This document shows positions 9,272-17,985 of a stretch of 50,747 bases of DNA, in pieces (position 1 is the stretch's first letter; each line of letters begins with the position of its first letter). The stretch is taken from positions 1 to 50,747 of the forward strand of contig JAJYFB010000007.1 of NCBI GenBank assembly GCA_021785495.1, given 5' to 3'. A program made the position numbers and the translations under genes. This stretch comes from Acidobacteriota bacterium. Its GTDB lineage: Bacteria; Acidobacteriota; Terriglobia; Terriglobales; Acidobacteriaceae. The notes beneath the pieces were generated by a model that did not search any database, had not been told where the DNA came from, and was given only the letters and a program-made list of their open reading frames with translations.

Positions 9272-10471
9272 TTAAACAAAGGTCACCTGCCCGAGAATCG
9301 CTTCTTGCCGGGCTCCCGTCGCCGAAGGCACATTGCCCGGCAGTCGATGCCACGTTCGCCAGGCGAGCAAGGCGAAGGCCGCGGCCTCTTTGGCCTCGGC
9401 CGGCAGCCCGAAGTCGTCGCTTGCGCGCAGTTCACAACCCAGCGGTTCCAGCCGCGCAGCCAGCATCCGCATCAGCGTGCGATTGCGCGCGCCGCCGCCG
9501 GAAACGATGGTATCCACAGCGCGCTCTTTCATGCGCGGCATGGCCCAGCGCGCATAGCTGCGGGCAATGCTCTCCGCCGTCAGCGCCGTGGCCGTGGCGA
9601 GCGCGTCGTGCGGACTTTTGGATCGAGCAAAACACTTTTCCAAAAGCTCCGCCGCGTACTTTCCGCCAAACTGTTCGCGTCCGGCGGTCTTCGGCGGGCG
9701 CATCCTGAAGAAGGGATGGCGCAGCGCCTCTTGCAGCACCGGCTCAAGGACGCTGCCGCGCGCGGCCAGCGCTCCGTTGCGATCGAAGGGCTTGCCGAAG
9801 AGCTTCTGCGTCAGCCAGTCGATGGTCATATTGCCCGGCCCGGTGTCGAAGGCAAGCACTGAATTTTGTAAAGCGCCCGGTTGAATGGCCGTCAGGTTGG
9901 CGATGCCGCCGATGTTTTGCAGTACGCGCCCGCGCTTCTCATCCACGAAAAGAAAATAGTCCAAAAGAGGAACGAGCGGCGCTCCCTGGCCGCCGGCGAA
10001 GATGTCGGCGGGGCGAAAGTTCGACACCACGGGAACATGCAATGCTGCGGCGATGGCCTGCGCCTCACCCACCTGCCAGGTGCAGGCGAAACGGCGGCCA
10101 GCATACTGCTCGGCCCGTGCCTGGTGGTAAAGCGTCTGCCCGTGGCAGCCCACCAGGTCGAGCTTGATTGTGCGCTTGCGAACGGTCGCCTTCAACGCTT
10201 CGGCATAGGCAAGGCCCAAGCGCCAGTTCAGCCGCGCCAATTCGGCTGTCGAGATCACTGCGGCATTCATGGCCGCCAGCACGGCCCGCCGCAGCGCGGC
10301 CGGATAGGCGAAGTGCTCGTGCGCAAGCAGCGTGAGCTTTGGCGTTTTCTTCTGGGCTCGCGTTTTGCCTCCGGCAGGCGTGCCCGGCGCGATGCGCACG
10401 AGGACGACATCGATGCCATCGGCCGAAGTGCCGCTCATCAGGCCGGCGACGGTGAGGGCGCGCGGCGTCAT
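9272..10471 (-). CDS. anmK: Anhydro-N-acetylmuramic acid kinase
   Basis: Phosphorylates and hydrates 1,6-anhydro-N-acetylmuramic acid recovered from peptidoglycan turnover, giving MurNAc 6-phosphate. The ATP-binding motif GLMSGTSADGIDV stands at the N-terminus. VGCHGQTLYHQ, NIGGIANLT, FDTGPGNMTIDW and VSGGGARN complete the ASKHA-fold signature. At 399 residues it is slightly longer than the usual 370 or so because of an insertion around 28-45 (PAGGKTRAQKKTP). Its ATG overlaps the nagZ stop by 4 bp, so the two enzymes are translationally coupled and act consecutively in the pathway. Confidence 0.95.
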   Translation of the reverse strand: MTPRALTVAGLMSGTSADGIDVVLVRIAPGTPAGGKTRAQKKTPKLTLLAHEHFAYPAALRRAVLAAMNAAVISTAELARLNWRLGLAYAEALKATVRKRTIKLDLVGCHGQTLYHQARAEQYAGRRFACTWQVGEAQAIAAALHVPVVSNFRPADIFAGGQGAPLVPLLDYFLFVDEKRGRVLQNIGGIANLTAIQPGALQNSVLAFDTGPGNMTIDWLTQKLFGKPFDRNGALAARGSVLEPVLQEALRHPFFRMRPPKTAGREQFGGKYAAELLEKCFARSKSPHDALATATALTAESIARSYARWAMPRMKERAVDTIVSGGGARNRTLMRMLAARLEPLGCELRASDDFGLPAEAKEAAAFALLAWRTWHRLPGNVPSATGARQEAILGQVTFV

Positions 10472-11574
10472 GCGGCTCCTCGCGCAGCGGTCTTTGCCAC
10501 GGTCTCGCCGAAGCGCAAAATGCGCGCGCGCAGAGCCTCGAACTGCTTCGCGCCGAGAGTGGGCGGCATCTTTTCCGGGAAAATGCTGGCACGTTTGCGC
10601 GCCGACGTACGGGCGCGTTCGAGCACGATGCGTCGAAAAGTCGCTGAACGCTCACCTTCGCGCAACAGCGCTTCGTAGGCCTCCAGAATCGGCTCGGCGT
10701 GATGGCAAATCATGGCGAGCTCCGCGCCCGCGCGCACCGTGGCCACGGCCGCTTCGGGGATGGGCATGAAGTTGGCCACGCCGCCCATCTCCAGATCGTC
10801 GCTGAGGACGAGGCCGCGAAAACCGATGCGCTTGCACAGCACCGTTTGCATCCAGAACTTCGAGACGCTGGCCGGGCGCGCGGGGTCGGCCGACTGCGGA
10901 TACGCAGCGTGGTTCACCATCACCATCGGCATCGCAGCGCCAAGCGCGCGGTAGGGCTCCATATCTTCCCGCCAAAGCTGCTTCCACGCGCGTTCAATCT
11001 TCGGCGTGTCCAGATGAGAATCGAGCGCGCCGCCGCCGAGGCCGGGAAAATGCTTGCCGCAGCCGGCGACGCCCTGGGCGGCGAGACCGGCGAAAAACTC
11101 GAGCGCGTAGGCCACGACCTCGGCGGCGTTGTCGCCGGCCGAGCGCGACGCCATCACCTTGCGCGATTCGGGCAGCGCCAGGTCCAGAACCGGCGCGAAC
11201 GAGGAATTAAAGCCGAAAGCCTTCACCGCGCGGGCGATTAACTCGCCGTGCTCGCGCGCCAGAGCCGGACGGCCTGCGGCGCGCGCGGCCTCGGCCACCG
11301 CTTGCGTGGAAGGAATCACCGCGAGCGCGTCCCTCAGACGATTCACGACGCCGCCTTCCACATCGACGAATGCGCCGCAGCGGGACGCGCACAGGCCAGT
11401 GGATTCTTCCAGCAGGGCGCGGGTTTGGACGCGGTCGGCAATGTTCCGCCGGAAGAGGATGATGCCCGCCGGACGAATCAGCCGCAACCACGCGCGCTCG
11501 AGCGGCGTAAGCTCTGTGCCGCCCAGTCCGACGATCAGTAGACTGCCCACGACCTGGCGTAAATCTTGTTTCAT
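10468..11574 (-). CDS. nagZ: Beta-N-acetylhexosaminidase NagZ (GH3)
   Basis: Removes N-acetylglucosamine from GlcNAc-anhydroMurNAc(-peptide) during peptidoglycan recycling. It has the GH3 NagZ hallmark KHFPGLGGGALDSH, whose His/Asp loop supplies the general acid, and the nucleophile region LVLSDDLEMGGV. IILFRRNI and DVEGGVVNRL also match the family. Length is 368 residues. No signal peptide is evident, so it is probably cytoplasmic. The ATG at 11574 follows a GAGGG Shine-Dalgarno. Upstream, between it and mutS, lies a G-run tract on the coding strand, and downstream it overlaps anmK by 4 bp. Substrate products pass directly to AnmK. Confidence 0.94.
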   Translation of the reverse strand: MKQDLRQVVGSLLIVGLGGTELTPLERAWLRLIRPAGIILFRRNIADRVQTRALLEESTGLCASRCGAFVDVEGGVVNRLRDALAVIPSTQAVAEAARAAGRPALAREHGELIARAVKAFGFNSSFAPVLDLALPESRKVMASRSAGDNAAEVVAYALEFFAGLAAQGVAGCGKHFPGLGGGALDSHLDTPKIERAWKQLWREDMEPYRALGAAMPMVMVNHAAYPQSADPARPASVSKFWMQTVLCKRIGFRGLVLSDDLEMGGVANFMPIPEAAVATVRAGAELAMICHHAEPILEAYEALLREGERSATFRRIVLERARTSARKRASIFPEKMPPTLGAKQFEALRARILRFGETVAKTAARGAA

Positions 11575-11595
11575 TCCATCCCTCAGTCTCTCGTT

Positions 11596-11636
11596 CCCTT
11601 GGTCCCTAGCCCCTAGCCCCTTGGTCCCTTAGTCCC
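11596..11636 (-). repeat. Heptamer-like G-run tract with G-quadruplex pattern between mutS and nagZ
   Basis: On the minus (coding) strand this short spacer contains six runs of three or four G separated by loops of 5, 5, 3, 3 and 5 nt, forming a degenerate (C)TAGGGAC/TAGGGGC-type heptamer series. The pattern satisfies the usual G-quadruplex rule (four or more G3 runs, loops of 1-7). It begins at the mutS stop codon and ends 21 nt before the nagZ ATG, so it would lie in the mRNA leader of nagZ. Confidence 0.8.
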
Positions 11637-14509
11637 TATCTCTTCAATTCCTGCTTCAGCTCTTCGAGCAGGTTCAGCGCCTGCAACGGTGTCAGCGCGT
11701 TCACGTCCGCGGCTTCGATCCGGTCCACAATTTTCTGCGAGAGCGGCGTAAAGATCGTCATCTGCATAGGGTCGGGTTCGGTCTCAACCTGCACACTTTC
11801 GCGCTCCTGTTTTTCGTGCTGGCTGAGCACGTGCTTGGCGCGCGCGAGCACGACCGGCGGCAGGCCGGCAAGCCGCGCCACCTCGATGCCGTAGCTTTTG
11901 CTGGCCGGACCCGGTTCGATGCTGTGCAGAAAGACGATACCGTTCGGCGATTCTTTGACGCCCACGCGCAGGTTGCGCACGCGCGCGAGTTTATCGGCGA
12001 GTATTGTCAACTCGTGATAGTGCGTGGCGAAGAGCGTGCGCGCGCCCACTTCGGCGTGCAGATACTCGACCGTCGCCCAGGCCAGCGAGAGCCCGTCAAA
12101 GGTCGCCGTGCCGCGGCCCATCTCGTCGAGCAGAATCAGCGAATGCCGCGTGGCCGTGTTCAGAATCGTCGCCGTCTCCGTCATTTCGACCATGAAAGTC
12201 GAGCGCCCGCGGGCCACGTTGTCGCTGGCGCCGATGCGCGTATAAATCCGGTCGACAAGGCCGAAGCGCAGGCTGCTGGCGGGAACAAAGCTGCCCATCT
12301 GCGCCATCAGTACGAGCATCGCGGCCTGCCGCAGATAGGTGCTCTTGCCGCCCATGTTCGGCCCGGTGACCAGCAGCAAACTCGGCGGTGCTTCCGCACT
12401 TGGATCTTTTGGAGAAGATTCGCTGTGGGCGCCGAGATAGAGATCGTTGGCGATGAAGCGGCCCTCGCGCGTTTCCTCCAGCCACTGTTCGATGACGGGA
12501 TGCCGCGCGGCGACGGCTTCCAGCACCGGCTCCTCGACAAGCTGCGGACGCACGTAGCGCCGCGCGACGGCGAGGTGCGCAAAGCAGGCCAGCAGGTCCG
12601 CCTCGGCTACGGCGGCCGAACTGCGGCGGATGCGGCCGGCGCTTTCGAGCACGAATCCACGCAATTCGGCGAAGACGCGCTTCTCGATTTCAATGCACCG
12701 GTCGTGCGCGGTGAGAATTTTGCGCTCGTACTCCTTCAGCTCCGGGGTCGTGAACCGCTCGGCGTTGACCAGCGTTTGTTTACGCTCGTAGTCGGCCGGA
12801 GCGAGCGCGAGATTGGCTTTCGTGATCTCGATGGAATAGCCAAAAACCGAGTTATAGCGCACCTTGAGCGAGGCGATTCCGGTGCGCTGCCGCTCGCGCT
12901 CCTCAATGGCCGCGATGGCCTGGCGGCCGGAGGTCGAAACCGAGCGCAAATCGTCAAGTTCGGCGTCGACGCCTTGCGCAATGGCGCCGCCATCGGCCAG
13001 CGTGAGCGGCGGCTCGGCGACCAGCGTGCGCACGATCCGCGCTGTCACGTCGTCGAGCGTGTCCAGATGCGCGGCGATCGCGCGCCAGCGCGGCGCGGCC
13101 AGCGCATCGAGAGCAATTTTCAGCCCCGGCAGCCGCGCCAGGCTTGCCGCCAGCGCGCGCAGATCGCGCGGCCCGGCCGAGTCAAGTGAGATGCGCGCCA
13201 GCAGCCGTTCCAGATCGAGAAGGCCACTGAAAGCGCGGCGTATCTCCTCGCGCTGGACGAGATCGCCATGCGCTTCGGCGACCGCCTCGTAGCGCGCGTC
13301 GATCTCAGCCGCGGAATTGAGTGGCCGCAGGATGGTTGCGCGCAGCAGACGCTTGCCCATCGGCGTCTGGCAGGCGTCAAGCGCGCGGAAGAGCGTGGCG
13401 CGATCGTCTTCGCCGGCAAAGAGCGGCTCGACCAGTTCGAGATTGCGCACCGTCACCGGGTCCAGTTCGAGGGCCGTCGAGTGCTCCTCGAAGCGGAGCG
13501 AGTCGATGTGCAGCGCGTCGTTTTTCTGCGTGGTGCGCACGTAGTGCAGCACGGCCCCGGCCGCAATGGCCGCCGGCTCGTGGCCGCTCAGGCCGAAGCC
13601 TTCGAGCGAACGCACGTTGAGCTGACGCTCGACAAGCGACACGGCAAAATCGCGCGACCACACCCAGTCCTCAAGCCGCGTGCGCGCTGGAATCCGTTCG
13701 AGAGACGCGGGCATCTCCGCGCTTGCGGCCAGCAGCACCTCGCTGGGCGCGGCCATCAGCAACTCGTCGATCGCCTGCGTGCGCGCGTTTTCTCCGCGAA
13801 ACTCGGAGGCGCGGAACTCGCCCGTCGAAACGTCGAGCAGCGCCAGCGCGCAAACCGTTTCCGCTGGGCGCGCGCCTTTGGGCGCGGCCTCGTAGAGCGC
13901 CGCCAGAAAATTGTTGCGCTCCTGCCCGAGCCCGGCGTCGAGTGCGGTTCCCGGCGTAAGTACGCGCGTCACCTCGCGCCGCACGATCTTCTTTGTGAGC
14001 TTGGGGTCTTCCATCTGGTCGCAAAGGGCGATGCGATAACCCTTGCGCAAGAGGCGAGTGAGGTACTGCTCGACGGCGTGGTAGGGCACGCCGCACATGG
14101 GGATGCTGCGCTCCCGGTCACGCGCCGTCAGCGTCAGTTGCAGCTCGCGGCTGGCCACGGCTGCGTCATCGTAGAAAAGCTCGTAAAAATCGCCCATGCG
14201 AAAGAAGAGCAGCGCATCGGGATTCTGTTTTTTGGCCGCCGACCACTGACGCATGAACGGCGTCGGCTCGGCGGAGTTTTTCTCGGCCGCGCGCTTTTCT
14301 TTTGGCAGCGCGGACAGCGCCGTCAGCGTAAACTCCGGCGGCGTCGCATCCTGCGCATCGGCCGCGCCAGGGCGCGCGGTTTCGGCTCCGTCGAGCGGTG
14401 GAGTTGTGTCGAAACAAAGCTGGGGATCGTCGGGCTTCACGCTGTGTTTAAGACTATCGCGGCGATGCACAGTAGGAATAGCGCCAGAACTCGCAATCTG
14501 CCGCCGCAC
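11636..14509 (-). CDS. mutS: DNA mismatch repair protein MutS
   Basis: Recognises mismatches and recruits MutL. The mismatch-reading Phe and Glu lie in FFRMGDFYELFYDDA; the connector, lever and clamp domains follow. The ATPase domain has Walker A TGPNMGGKST, Walker B SLILLDEMGRGT and the LFATHYHEL dimer motif. The C-terminal helix-turn-helix ends in LQALNLLEELKQELKR. Length from the first possible GTG (14509) is 957 residues, about 100 longer than E. coli MutS because of a low-complexity N-terminal extension before FMRQW. GTG codons at 14470 and 14440 are other possible starts and no strong ribosome-binding site decides between them. No mutL is in the window. Confidence 0.95.
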   Translation of the reverse strand: MRRQIASSGAIPTVHRRDSLKHSVKPDDPQLCFDTTPPLDGAETARPGAADAQDATPPEFTLTALSALPKEKRAAEKNSAEPTPFMRQWSAAKKQNPDALLFFRMGDFYELFYDDAAVASRELQLTLTARDRERSIPMCGVPYHAVEQYLTRLLRKGYRIALCDQMEDPKLTKKIVRREVTRVLTPGTALDAGLGQERNNFLAALYEAAPKGARPAETVCALALLDVSTGEFRASEFRGENARTQAIDELLMAAPSEVLLAASAEMPASLERIPARTRLEDWVWSRDFAVSLVERQLNVRSLEGFGLSGHEPAAIAAGAVLHYVRTTQKNDALHIDSLRFEEHSTALELDPVTVRNLELVEPLFAGEDDRATLFRALDACQTPMGKRLLRATILRPLNSAAEIDARYEAVAEAHGDLVQREEIRRAFSGLLDLERLLARISLDSAGPRDLRALAASLARLPGLKIALDALAAPRWRAIAAHLDTLDDVTARIVRTLVAEPPLTLADGGAIAQGVDAELDDLRSVSTSGRQAIAAIEERERQRTGIASLKVRYNSVFGYSIEITKANLALAPADYERKQTLVNAERFTTPELKEYERKILTAHDRCIEIEKRVFAELRGFVLESAGRIRRSSAAVAEADLLACFAHLAVARRYVRPQLVEEPVLEAVAARHPVIEQWLEETREGRFIANDLYLGAHSESSPKDPSAEAPPSLLLVTGPNMGGKSTYLRQAAMLVLMAQMGSFVPASSLRFGLVDRIYTRIGASDNVARGRSTFMVEMTETATILNTATRHSLILLDEMGRGTATFDGLSLAWATVEYLHAEVGARTLFATHYHELTILADKLARVRNLRVGVKESPNGIVFLHSIEPGPASKSYGIEVARLAGLPPVVLARAKHVLSQHEKQERESVQVETEPDPMQMTIFTPLSQKIVDRIEAADVNALTPLQALNLLEELKQELKR

Positions 14510-14650
14510 TGAAAAAATCCGTGAGCTAATTTTTCTGGCGATATGGCAGGTGTAGAATTGCAGCGTCCTGCGGGTATGTGCATGCCCGCAGCGTTGGGCT
14601 ATCAGCGTTCCCGCTCATGGCCAGGTCCTTCAAACTGGAGGGAATTTTTC

Positions 14651-15451
14651 ATGTTCAGCATGAGGCAGCTTCTCACTTGCGCACTGCTTTCCGCCGCAGT
14701 GCTTTCGACGGCCATGGTTGCACCGGCTCAGGCCGCATTCAACGGAACGTGGCGTGCCGACCTGTCTAAGGCCAAATTCAGCGAAAAACCCTTCACGTTT
14801 GATATCCGCCAGGGATGGTTTCACTGCGTGACGTGCATTCCAGCGATGACGATCCGCGCCGATGGAAAGGATCATGCCGTAACGGGGCAGGCCGTGGACA
14901 CGATCCGCATCACGCCCGTCGATGAACGCTCCTTGCGCATGATGGGCAAAAAGGGCGGTCGAGTTGTCTTCAACCAAATTTCGACGCTCTCCGAAGACGG
15001 TAACAATCTCACCGTGCAATCGACCACCTACCCAGGCAATGGCAAGAAACCGGTTACTGTGAAAAACACGCTTCGTCGCGAGGGTGCCCTTCAGGCTGGA
15101 ACGTACCCAGCGTCGGGTAGTTGGATCGCAGAGAAAGCGAGTGGGAGCGAGAACGGCCTGCTCGCCACATTCAAGACCAACAATGGCGAGATCACGATGA
15201 CCGATCCGGCGGGTGAAAGTTACACTGCCCGGTTCGACGGCCGCGATGCTTCCGTGAAAGGCGCAAACGGCTGGGATACGGTTTCGCTAAAGCTGGTCAA
15301 CGACCGTACCATTGAGGAGACGGACAAGTTCCATGGCAACGTCACTTCTGTTTCTACGATGACCGTCTCGGCGGATGGCAGGACAATGACCGTGGTGGCA
15401 ACCGAGAAACCGGACGAGCGGACATCAACGTATACATGGACAAAGCAGTAG
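14651..15451 (+). CDS. Secreted protein of unknown function
   Basis: A 266-residue protein with a clear signal peptide (MRQLLTCALLSAAVLSTAM ... APAQA) cleaved before AFNGTWRADLSK. The mature part is beta-rich with an 'F.GTW..D..KSKF' opening common in acidobacterial exported proteins and looks like a two-lobed lipocalin-like fold: GTYPASGSWIAEKASG starts the second lobe at about 165. There is a CVTC pair near residue 58. The ATG at 14651 has GGAGGG about 7 nt upstream. It is divergent from mutS and followed by 291 bp without a gene before the ccsA-like gene. No enzymatic motif is recognised. Confidence 0.75.
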   Translation: MFSMRQLLTCALLSAAVLSTAMVAPAQAAFNGTWRADLSKAKFSEKPFTFDIRQGWFHCVTCIPAMTIRADGKDHAVTGQAVDTIRITPVDERSLRMMGKKGGRVVFNQISTLSEDGNNLTVQSTTYPGNGKKPVTVKNTLRREGALQAGTYPASGSWIAEKASGSENGLLATFKTNNGEITMTDPAGESYTARFDGRDASVKGANGWDTVSLKLVNDRTIEETDKFHGNVTSVSTMTVSADGRTMTVVATEKPDERTSTYTWTKQ

Positions 15452-15742
15452 CGCGGGGTGCGGAACGATCCAGAAGCAGGGCGTGCTGCCGACGATTGCG
15501 ACAGCAAGGAAAGGTATTTCCGTTTCACAATTCACCTTGCTCAAAGGGATACGTATGCGAAGGGATACTGTTGGTTCCGTTTCCCGCCCATCGACCGCCA
15601 ACGTTTCAGGACCGCGCCCGCAAGATTCGCATGCGGATCCGTTCAGGGTTTCTGCAATCGCCACGCGGGAATGGCCAAGCGGCCATACGGTGATTTGTGT
15701 CACGGTATACTGAAAAGTAACGCCTGGAGCGTAAAGGCTGAC

Positions 15743-16591
15743 ATGTACCTGCTTTGGCTACGAGTCGCGGCCATTCTCTATGCCGCCGGATGTTTTGCCG
15801 TTTTTCCCGCCGTGCTCTCGAAGTCGCAGCCCTGGCGCAGCCGCTGCGTCCATCTGGCGGGAATGGGCTTCTTTTTCCATTTCGTCTCGGTGATTGAGAT
15901 GCTCGTCCAGGCGCATCGCTGGATGCCCGTGGGGGTGCGCGAGGTCGAATCGCTGCTCGGCTTTGCCGTGGCCGGTTTGTTTTTTCTCGTCTGGTGGCTC
16001 TACGACGCGATTTCTCTGGGCATCTTTGCCCTGCCGGCAACATTTTTCCTTGTTTTCATTCCGGCGCTGGGGCCGGATCGCTATCGCTTTCCCTCGCAGC
16101 GCGTGTGGATGAGCTGGCTGGTGGCGCACATTGTCTCGCTGCTGCTGGCCTACGCGGCTCTCGGCTTCAGCCTGCTCGCCTCGGCGATGTACCTCGTTCA
16201 GGAGCGGCGCATCAAATCGAAGTTCAAACCGGGGCTGAAGCCCGGCAAGGACGGCGCATGGCAGCCGCTCGAATGGCTGCCTCCGCTCGATACGCTGGAG
16301 CGGCTGGCGCTGGCCACGCTCGAGTTTGGATTTCCCTTCATGACCGCCGGGCTGCTGATCGGCTCGTTCCTGGTGGTCGAAACCTCGCTCGGCGCATCGT
16401 TCTTTCTCGATCCGAACATTCTCGCCAGCTTTGTCATGTGGATGGTCTACGCCACGCTGCTGCTGCTTCGCCGCGGCGTGGGGCTGCGCGGCCGTAAATT
16501 CGCCTACGTCTCCGGCGTGGCGCTGCTGGCGATGATGGTGGTCTGTGCGGTGAATTTTTTCAGCCAGGTCCACAGGTTCGGTCCGCAATGA
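15743..16591 (+). CDS. CcsA/HemX-type cytochrome c assembly membrane protein
   Basis: A 282-residue polytopic membrane protein with about eight hydrophobic helices, starting MYLLWLRVAAILYAAGCFAV. It is related to the cytochrome c assembly (CcsA/ResC) and HemX family. Helices around FHFVSVIEML, WMSWLVAHIVSLLLAYAALG and ILASFVMWMVYATLLLLRR fit the family layout, and conserved His residues occur near helix ends. A clear tryptophan-rich WWD haem-handling loop is not evident, so HemX-like is the safer reading. Its stop overlaps the hemA start (ATGA), and hemX-hemA neighbourhoods are typical in Gram-positive and acidobacterial genomes. It probably supports or regulates early haem synthesis or cytochrome c maturation. 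Confidence 0.8.
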   Translation: MYLLWLRVAAILYAAGCFAVFPAVLSKSQPWRSRCVHLAGMGFFFHFVSVIEMLVQAHRWMPVGVREVESLLGFAVAGLFFLVWWLYDAISLGIFALPATFFLVFIPALGPDRYRFPSQRVWMSWLVAHIVSLLLAYAALGFSLLASAMYLVQERRIKSKFKPGLKPGKDGAWQPLEWLPPLDTLERLALATLEFGFPFMTAGLLIGSFLVVETSLGASFFLDPNILASFVMWMVYATLLLLRRGVGLRGRKFAYVSGVALLAMMVVCAVNFFSQVHRFGPQ

Positions 16592-17985
16592 CAATCGCAC
16601 TGATCGGCGTCAATCACAAAACCGCTCCCATCGCGCTGCGGGAGAAGATCACCATCGGCCGCGACGAGCTGGCCGAGACCACGCGCGAGCTGGCCGCGAC
16701 TCCGGGCGTGGCCGAGTGCATGATCGTTTCCACCTGCAACCGCGTGGAGCTTCTGACCGTCGTCGAGAGCGCCGAAACGCCCGTGGCCGGCTTTCTTGCG
16801 CGGCGTTTCGGCATCGACGCGCAGACGTTGACGCCGCATCTTTACGCCTATTACGACCAAGAAGCGGTTGGCCACCTCTTCCGCATGGCCGCCAGCCTGG
16901 ACTCGATGATCGTGGGCGAGCCGCAGATTCTCGGCCAGGTAAAAGAAGCCTTTGGTGTGGCGCGCACAGCGGGAACAGTGGCGAGCCAACTGGAACATCT
17001 GCTGCAAAGCGCCTTTGCCGCGGCAAAACGGGCGCGCAACGAAACCGGAATCGGCGCCAACTCCGTTTCGATCGCCTCGGTCGCCGTCGAACTGGCGCAA
17101 AAAATCTTCGGCTCGCTGGCCGGGCGCACGGTCTTCCTGGTGGGCGCGGGCAAGATGAGCGAGCTGGCTGCGCGACATCTGGTCGAGCAGGGTGCAGGCG
17201 CGATTCTCGTCAGTAACCGCACGGCCGAACGCGCGCGACGCCTTGCCGCCGAGATCGCTGGCCCGGTCGCGCCCGAGGTGATCGACTTTTCGCAACTTTA
17301 CGAAGCGGCCACGCGCGCCGACATCGTCATCAGCTCCACCGGCGCGCCGCACCCCATCTTCCGCCGCGAGCACGGGCAGGCCTTTCTGCACAAGCGCCGC
17401 AACCGGCCCATGTTCTTCATCGACATCGCCGTGCCACGCGACGTCGATCCGGAAATGAACAAGCTCGACGGCATCTTCGTCTACGACATCGACGATTTGC
17501 AGCAGGTGGCCGCGGCGCACATGGAAGAGCGCAGCCGCCAGGCCGTCGATGCCGAGGCGCTGGTCGCCGCCGAGGTCGAGCGATTCTATCTGCGGCAGCG
17601 CGCAGTTAGCGCCGCGCCGGCCATCGTGGCCCTGCAAAAAAAGGCCGAAGAGATTCGCCGCGCCGAGATCGAGCGTGCGCGTCACAGGCTGGGCGCTCTC
17701 ACGGCCGAACAGTGGGCCGCCGTGGACGCGCTCACGCACGGCCTGGTCAACAAGTTTCTGCACCCGCCCATGCAGGCGCTCAAGCAGGCCGCGCGCACGG
17801 GCGACGACCTGCGTCTGGAGGCCCTCTGCGCAGAGTGGTCGCTGCCTCTTCTTACGCAGGCCGAAACGCCTTTCGCAAACGATCCGGCGGCATCCTCGAC
17901 CGAAGCCATTGAAGCCGAAACCGGCGATCACCGGCGCAAAGCCCACCGTAGCGCCAACGAAGAAAAGATGGAGGCGCACGGATGA
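16588..17985 (+). CDS. hemA: Glutamyl-tRNA reductase
   Basis: Catalyses the first step of C5-pathway tetrapyrrole synthesis: NADPH reduction of Glu-tRNA(Glu) to glutamate 1-semialdehyde. The N-terminal catalytic domain has GVNHKTAP and the nucleophile C50 in MIVSTCNRVEL. The S-patch GEPQILGQVKEA and the NADPH-binding VFLVGAGKMSELAARHL follow. The C-terminal spinal/dimerisation domain is present, with an extra acidic tail of about 40 residues. It overlaps the upstream ccsA-like gene and the downstream hemC by ATGA junctions, so the cluster is translationally coupled. Confidence 0.97.
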   Translation: MTIALIGVNHKTAPIALREKITIGRDELAETTRELAATPGVAECMIVSTCNRVELLTVVESAETPVAGFLARRFGIDAQTLTPHLYAYYDQEAVGHLFRMAASLDSMIVGEPQILGQVKEAFGVARTAGTVASQLEHLLQSAFAAAKRARNETGIGANSVSIASVAVELAQKIFGSLAGRTVFLVGAGKMSELAARHLVEQGAGAILVSNRTAERARRLAAEIAGPVAPEVIDFSQLYEAATRADIVISSTGAPHPIFRREHGQAFLHKRRNRPMFFIDIAVPRDVDPEMNKLDGIFVYDIDDLQQVAAAHMEERSRQAVDAEALVAAEVERFYLRQRAVSAAPAIVALQKKAEEIRRAEIERARHRLGALTAEQWAAVDALTHGLVNKFLHPPMQALKQAARTGDDLRLEALCAEWSLPLLTQAETPFANDPAASSTEAIEAETGDHRRKAHRSANEEKMEAHG

